From NCBI GenBank assembly GCA_030386875.1, contig CM059578.1:19019009-19083008 (forward strand): a stretch of 64,000 bases of DNA, read 5' to 3'. Position numbers and translations under genes: made by a program. The notes below the pieces were generated by a model that was given only the letters and a program-made list of their open reading frames with translations, had not been told where the DNA came from and made no database searches. Below are positions 58,779 to 64,000 of the stretch, one piece after another. This DNA comes from Morinoia aosen (Eukaryota; Arthropoda; Malacostraca; Amphipoda; Talitridae). How positions within the stretch are numbered: position 1 is the first letter of the stretch; each line of letters starts with the position of its first letter.

Positions 58779-59688
58779 AGAGAGATCTCATGCGGACCTT
58801 TTTCTCAACTATTTGAATTCTCGTCATAAGAATATTAATTTTACCAGGGAAGATGAAACGAACAGCCGTTTACCGTTTCTGGACTTCAATGTTAGCAGAA
58901 TTGATAATACTTTCCAATGTTCTGTTTTTAGGAAAGGCACTTTCTCGGGTTTAGGTACTAGTTATTTTAGTTTCTGTGCGACCCGTTTTAAGCTCTGCGG
59001 CATTCGAACTCTCGTCCATAGAGCGTTTAAAGTTTGTTCTAACTTTCGAATTTTACATCAAGAATTTGACTTTTTACGACAATTTTTTCTTAAGAATGGA
59101 TTTCCTCTGTTTACTATCGATAAACATATTGGTAAATTTTTGTCTAAGATTTATGATCGAACGCCGGCACTCCAATCATGTGATCAACAGAAATTTTTCT
59201 TAAAGCTTCCCTTCTTTGGTCATCAATCTATCAAGTTAAATCAGGAGGTTCAACTCCTAATCAGCAAGTTTTTTCCGCAACTTAAAATTCATTCTATTCT
59301 ATTCAACAATTTCACAATCGGTTCCCTTTTCCGCTTTAAGGATAAGCTGCCCACTGCTATGTGCTCCTCTGTGGTTTACCAGTTTAGTTGTTCACGTTGT
59401 GAATCACAGTACATAGGTTCCACCTGTCGTACTCCTATGTCCAGAGTAGCCGAGCACGCTGGGCGCAGCTGTAGAACCGGTCGTCCACTTGGTTCTCCTC
59501 CACTGTCCTCTGTTCGATCCCATGCCGAAAACTGTAACGTCCCTGTTTCCGTAAATCATTTTAAAATCCTTGCAGGTGCCCCTCATGTGATTGATTTACG
59601 CATCCTCGAGTCGCTATACATCTTTAACCTCAGACCCCCTCTAAATGATACTCAAAGTGCTTTTCCTCTTCTCGTTGCAAATACATGA
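58774..59688 (+). pseudogene. PLE ORF copy C, inverted and 5'-truncated
   Basis: Plus-strand copy starting at the equivalent of residue 535 of A, just after YVDDTFVL, and running to the shared stop at 59686-59688. It contains LPFLDFNVSRI and the whole GIY-YIG domain (CSRCESQYIGSTCR, RILESLYIF). Small differences from A include TCRTPMSR for TCRTLMSR and DFN for DVN. The 291-codon frame counted from 58813 begins at TTG inside the ORF, not at a real start. Confidence 0.9.
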
Positions 59689-59835
59689 TCATTAGTTTAG
59701 GTTTTTTAATTTTTGTTTTGTTTTATATTTTAGTTTTACATCTACGACTTTTTCTGTATATGTTGTAGTATTCGTTTGCATAGTATAGTTTCAATTTACT
59801 CATTTTCGTTTTGTTTTGTCGCAGAATTCTTTTCT

Positions 59836-59871
59836 TTGCTGAAGATGAACTGTTTAGTTCGAAACGTTCAA
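59836..59871 (+). ncRNA. Hammerhead-like ribozyme motif, copy C
   Basis: The plus strand reads TTG, CTGAAGA (59839-59845), T, GAAC/GTTC stem II, GAAA (59861-59864), C, GTT, CAA. Identical to the other two motifs of this family. Copy C ends about 40 nt further on, at the ATG of the next ORF. Confidence 0.6.
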
Positions 59872-59910
59872 TTTTATTCATTTAGACTTTACTATTTGTA
59901 ATAATAAAAT

Positions 59911-59923
59911 GTCTTTGATCAAT
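59911..59923. repeat. Right target-site duplication of PLE composite
   Basis: Second copy of GTCTTTGATCAAT, directly after the PLE sequence AATAATAAAAT. Confidence 0.85.
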
Positions 59924-60987
59924 ATTGGAAAAACTGTTTTATCTAGCTAGTAATAACGCTTTAGCACTTCTCTGAACACCAACTAATCGCCTACATAGCT
60001 CTGGGAATGAAAAGAACGGTGTTTGAAATGCTTGACCGAGGCCGAATTGCTTATTATACTTTCAATACTTCTGTTCAAAATTCATCACCGAATGAGTAAA
60101 CAAACAATTTTCTTTTGCGTTCGCAGTGCTGGAGATCACGATCTCAGAGAGCTTATGCATTCATTAATTCGAATGTGTACTCTTATTTCTAGTTTTTTTA
60201 CTTTCCAGATTACTCTTAGAAAAGAGTAAGTTTTTGCAAGTAAAGTAAAGAACCGTACCCTTTTATGATGTTTCTAAATCCAGTAAACGAAACTACTCTC
60301 CAGGCAAAAATTATCATGCAAATGACTATTGTGATTCCCTACTCTTTCAACTCTGTTTGAACTTTTGTGGCTGCTCATCCGAAATGTACGTCAAGTCAAG
60401 CGTGTATTCCTTTATTCACATCATTCAGCCGTGTCGTAAATACAAATAAAAACAGTTGATGCATGAGGCCGAGAGCCCTCTGCGGAGCTGTGTCTTTCTT
60501 TTTCGTTTCGTGCAAGACTTTGCGCGACATTTTCAGTAATAATTTTTCAAAGCAGAGCGACCAGCTATACGTTCTTTCGTGCTTCGAGAATTAATTTTCA
60601 TCGAGGAAATATTTTTCCAACTATAAAATATTTATTACGGTGAATCACTGATCCTCATTTTTAAAAAGTTGTGGTTGGTTTACGTGGTTTGAGGTTGAAT
60701 GATTTTATAAGTCTGTGCAGTGTGCTGTTTATTTGGGAAGCAGAGCAAAATTTCTTTCACATTACATGCCTTGAGGCTCCTTAAATTTGAGAAAAAAGGC
60801 AAATTTACTGACAGAGGAGCCTATTCTGCCTAAATTGCTTCGGCTGGAGAAGTTTTTATGCGTTTTAGCTAGCGTTTTAGGCCTTAAGGGAAGATTTTGA
60901 GGATCTGAGTGGGCATTTACCAGAACATTTTAGGAGTAGCTAACGGCAGTAGAGAGAGACACGAGTTTGGGGTGCGTATGGTGCATA
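59924..60987. other. No gene recognised
   Basis: AT-rich DNA; the 68-codon frame at 60023-60229 has no family resemblance. Confidence 0.4.
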
Positions 60988-61152
60988 ATGAGGTAACTGT
61001 AGTGAGGTAAGTGGTGAGGTAACCGTAGTGAGGTAAGTGGTGAGGTAACCGTAGTGAGGTAAGTGGTGAGGTAACCGTAGTGATGTGAGTTGTGAGGTAA
61101 CCGTATTGAGGTAAGTTGTGAGGTAACCGTATTGAGGTAAGTAGAGGGTAAC
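60988..61152. repeat. 26-bp minisatellite, about 6 copies
   Basis: Consecutive units of GTGAGGTAACCGTAGTGAGG plus TAAGTG. The spacing between successive AACCGTAGTG blocks at 61021 and 61047 is 26 bp. The last units change GTAGTG to GTATTG. Minus-strand frames across it (60917-61274) are repeat artefacts. Confidence 0.9.
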
Positions 61153-61299
61153 ATAACACGTTTTCTGATGTTAACATGAGGGTTAGTGAACGTCAGAGCG
61201 CGAGAGTAAAACAAAACTGAAAGAAAGATCACGGAATTGGATAAGCAGCGAGAAGATGTGTTGAGCTGCTTCAAGGAGTAGTTTGGTGACCCTACTACT

Positions 61300-61860
61300 G
61301 GGTGTGGGGGGGAAATAAGAGTATGATGGTCAACAGGACTGGGAGATGAGTAATGTGGGTTAGTGAAATATGTAAGAGTGATGAGTTATCCCAAAGAATG
61401 CATCGATGAGGAAAATGAAAGCGTAGTGAGTAATGTGACTGGGTGAGAGTAACATGTGAGGGTGATGAGTTGCATGAGATGGTGGTGCGCAGTGAGAGAA
61501 TGATGACTATTACGACACTGTGGTGAGCAACATGAGAGGGATATGCTCGAGTAATATGAAAATATCCGGAATTGCACGAAAGTGTGCTGAGTTTCAATAG
61601 AGTAAGAACGTGAAACATGAATATGTGGTAAGTAACCTGAGATCGTGACAGGAAACAAGAGAGTGCTGTGATTCGAATAAGAAAATTATGCGTAGCATGT
61701 GAGTGTGATAGTAATAGAAAACGATGAATAAGATGAGAGTGTAACGAGCAGCAAGAAATAGGCACGAGTAGTATGGGGATCTGGAGATTGTTTGCAGTAC
61801 TTGGATGTAGTGAGCTATACGAAATCGTTATAAGTATCATGAATGGCGACTAAAATTAAG
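61300..61860. repeat. Degenerate purine-rich low-complexity tract
   Basis: Loosely repeated GTGAGTAACATGAGAGTGATG-like words without a fixed period. The 181-codon minus-strand frame (61295-61840), rich in Ser, His and Leu, follows from this composition. It may be a decayed relative of the 26-bp minisatellite next door. Confidence 0.5.
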
Positions 61861-63947
61861 AAAATTTGATTTAAAACTCAAGTGAGGGTTTGTATGACCG
61901 TAGTAGGGTTTGAATGACCTGCTCGCTGCATGACATGACTACTCCAGGACTAATTCAAGCTGTGATGAAAAGCTTCGGATGTGATAAGCTACACGGAAAT
62001 GAAGCGCTGTGAGGTGGAAGGCAAGGCTGCAAGTTCGATTGACTGGACAAAGAGAGGGGAGAGGGCAGGAGTTGCGTGTGTTAGGTCATGCGGAAAGGCG
62101 CATGGTGAAGTATTGATGTGATGGTCGAGAGTGTCCCTGTGAAATATTTTGTGGCAACAAACATGAGGGGTGGTGCAGATTGTTGAGACGTTCTAAAGAG
62201 TCGACGAGTGACCGGCAAGTGAATACATACCTGGAACAACGATGGTCCACCATTTGAGAACAGTTGACTCAAGCTAAATTTTTCCTCGCCTTGGAAATCC
62301 ACAAGAGATTACATCATGCAGGCGCTGCAGCGGCGACGATGTCCTCAGGTTTAGGTTTTGAACTAGCTAGCTCGGTCTCCTCACCTGAATATTATTGAGC
62401 CGATACGGCAGAGCTCAAGAAACATCTGTGTAGAAAGCAAACTGAATTACAATCCGGGTAAAAAATTCCACTTCCTGGATGAGGTGAGGTGACAAATATC
62501 GCAGGCTACTATACGTAAGTTGATTCAATCTGCATCTCTCAATTACAGAGATGTCGCGTCAAGTTAAAATTGACGCAGAAGGCATTAAAATTAATTACTG
62601 TGAGGGAAAATTGTACACATTGCACAAAATTGCATGTGATCCTATTTTTTTGTCAATTTATCTTCTGTTATTGAGTAGTACGTACAAAGTATTCTCCCTT
62701 TCCATAAAAAGACTTATTTTGCATTAGATTTTCCTTTACCATCAACGTGAGTACGGTGAAACCCCACAAGAAGTGTGGCAAGATTTGGGTGAACGTGTAC
62801 GCGGTTAACTCAACGGCTGTAATCTACATACTGTAGAAACGCAGTAAAATCTCTGATGGTTTCAAGGCAGAGCATAAATAAAGATATTGCGAGCTGGTTT
62901 TTTAATTAATGAATTCAGATATATATTATTCTTCTATTCAAACTTTGAGACGGTATTACCTTATTCTTTTATTGACATATAACTTTATTCAAAAGATCAT
63001 AAACAAAGTTTTCAAGCACGTGTGGAGATTTGATGACTTTTCTATTATACTTCAACGTTTCGTATTGATCTCAAATGTTTTGAATAAGTTGAGCTAAAAA
63101 ACGAATTTCCTATAAATACTCATATTATATTTTTTACTATAGAAGAAAAATTGAGGATTTGTTGAGGGCTGCGTATTCGAAATCTGAGACTTTCTGATGC
63201 CCAAATCGAGATATTTTGGAGGAAATTGGGCAGTTACAGCGGTCATATCGCTATGCATGTTACTGCAGGAGCAGTAGGTGCACAATTTCATTGCGAAAAT
63301 GCGGTATAGTTATCGTAGGGTCATTTGTTAGTGTGTATTTTGTCTCATGTCATTCATCTGAGGAATATTTCGCTGAACTTTCGGAGGAGAAAAACTCCAG
63401 CAATAGAGCGCATAAAACGTGGGAAGTTCAAGCGACAGTGTAAGGTGCTCGCATGATGGAGGCTATCATTGCACTCACTAGCGCTCAGCTCATAACTCAC
63501 TCTCTAACCTCTGCTCACAAATCTCAGCGAGCGAAGTAGGAGCGAACAAAGAGCTGTGCATCAGTCCGCTGCGCCCAGTTTAGGGCTCCTCCTCGTCCGT
63601 TACGCGGCCTCCAAAAAGTAGGCCACCGGCCCGACGCGATTGTGGATAATGCTGCTGATGTAAGAGATAAGAGGCCGCTTCCGCAATATTGAGCCCCGCT
63701 GAGAATAAGCCGATAAAATTGGGCTCTTTCCTTCATGGGTGGGAAGAGTTTTGTATCAAGGCTTTTGCCAGTGTGTTTGTTGCCATAAGAGTTGTGAATA
63801 TTGTCACTTGTACGATTGATCCTAGTTGGAAATTTCAAACTTATTCATTCCAGTGATTTCATGCAAAAATTGAAGGAGGGACTTTGCATCGCTTAAGCTC
63901 GAAAACGCCGGAAGCACTAAAGTGAGATTGCGCCTGATACCGTTGTC
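61861..63947. other. No gene recognised
   Basis: Mixed composition. Short frames at 62081-62302 (minus) and 63524-63838 (minus) lack recognisable domains. A GC-richer block lies at 63540-63700. Confidence 0.35.
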
Positions 63948-63972
63948 TATATATACATATATATATATATAT
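63948..63972. repeat. AT dinucleotide microsatellite
   Basis: TATATATACATATATATATA followed by TATAT, one interruption. Confidence 0.9.
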
Positions 63973-64000
63973 GACGCTTCTGCCACGCTCTTCGATTTTT

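Larger units (their letters stand above)
54550..59910. mobile_element. Composite PLE insertion: stub, full copy A, partial copy B (minus) and inverted copy C (plus)
   Basis: On the minus strand, B (58778-57583) runs head-to-tail into complete copy A (57362-54846), which runs into a stub of a further ORF. The direct repeat 54547-56041 versus 57284-58778 gives a tandem period of 2737 bp, the unit length. At 58774-58778 B joins a plus-strand copy C running to about 59913. One target duplication encloses everything, so the array went in as one event or expanded inside one insertion. Copies differ by only a few bases, so the insertion is young compared with the other elements here. Confidence 0.9.

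Noticed and set aside
58779-58827. N-terminus of copy B's open frame (upstream of EICLAK)
   Set aside because: It is antisense reading through inverted copy C, created by the junction.
60917-61274. Two overlapping minus-strand frames with repeated Thr-Ser-Leu-Arg-Leu-Pro units
   Set aside because: Translation of the 26-bp minisatellite.
61295-61840. 181-codon minus-strand frame rich in Ser, His and Leu
   Set aside because: It follows from the purine-rich degenerate repeat on the plus strand; no domain.

Overview
This is a eukaryotic window, almost certainly from an arthropod with a large, repeat-rich genome. It has one recognisable single-copy host gene, an invertebrate-type Na+/Ca2+ exchanger exon. 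The rest is AT-rich non-coding DNA filled with transposable elements: Penelope-like elements (PLEs), a Ty3/Gypsy retrotransposon, mariner and hAT relatives, a LINE remnant and a tRNA-type SINE. No prokaryotic gene, rRNA, ordinary tRNA gene or CRISPR array was seen. The species cannot be named from the sequence.

Layout. 1-1246 (minus): 5' coding exon of a Calx/NCX exchanger, running off the left edge. 3.9-4.4 kb: Harbinger-like MITE. 6.8-9.1 kb: a decayed mariner followed by a second mariner-type element with long TIRs. 12.1-16.6 kb: PLE fragments, including a 2-kb inverted pair bounded by a 13-bp target duplication. About 20 kb: LTR end, primer-binding site and leader of a Gypsy element without coding region. 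22.85 kb: SINE. 24.9-28.0 kb: diverged tandem duplications, minisatellites, hairpin repeats and a hAT-like MITE. 35.0-43.4 kb: a full-length Gypsy element on the minus strand with two 763-bp LTRs and a frameshifted gag-pol, beside a 28-bp minisatellite. 44-45 kb: LINE reverse transcriptase remnant. 47.2-48.3 and 51.8-54.1 kb: two decayed copies of a multicopy arthropod gene family of unknown function, the second interrupted by a hAT MITE with an 8-bp target duplication. 54.5-59.9 kb: a composite PLE insertion with an intact 838-codon RT/GIY-YIG ORF, a head-to-tail partial copy and an inverted copy, all inside one 13-bp target duplication. 61 kb: 26-bp minisatellite.

How the parts fit. The most informative system is the PLE group. 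Three distinct PLE families share one design: an ORF ending in a GIY-YIG nuclease, then a compact hammerhead-ribozyme-like hairpin, then the start of the next tandem copy's ORF. In all three the insertion stops 72-83 nt inside that next ORF. The hairpins keep the core letters CTGANGA and GAAA, show a C-G to U-A swap in the minimal stem III, and carry one extra U before stem II. PLE hammerheads are already known as a class. The shared extra U, the fixed 3' boundary and the two target duplications enclosing inverted composites are the points most worth checking.
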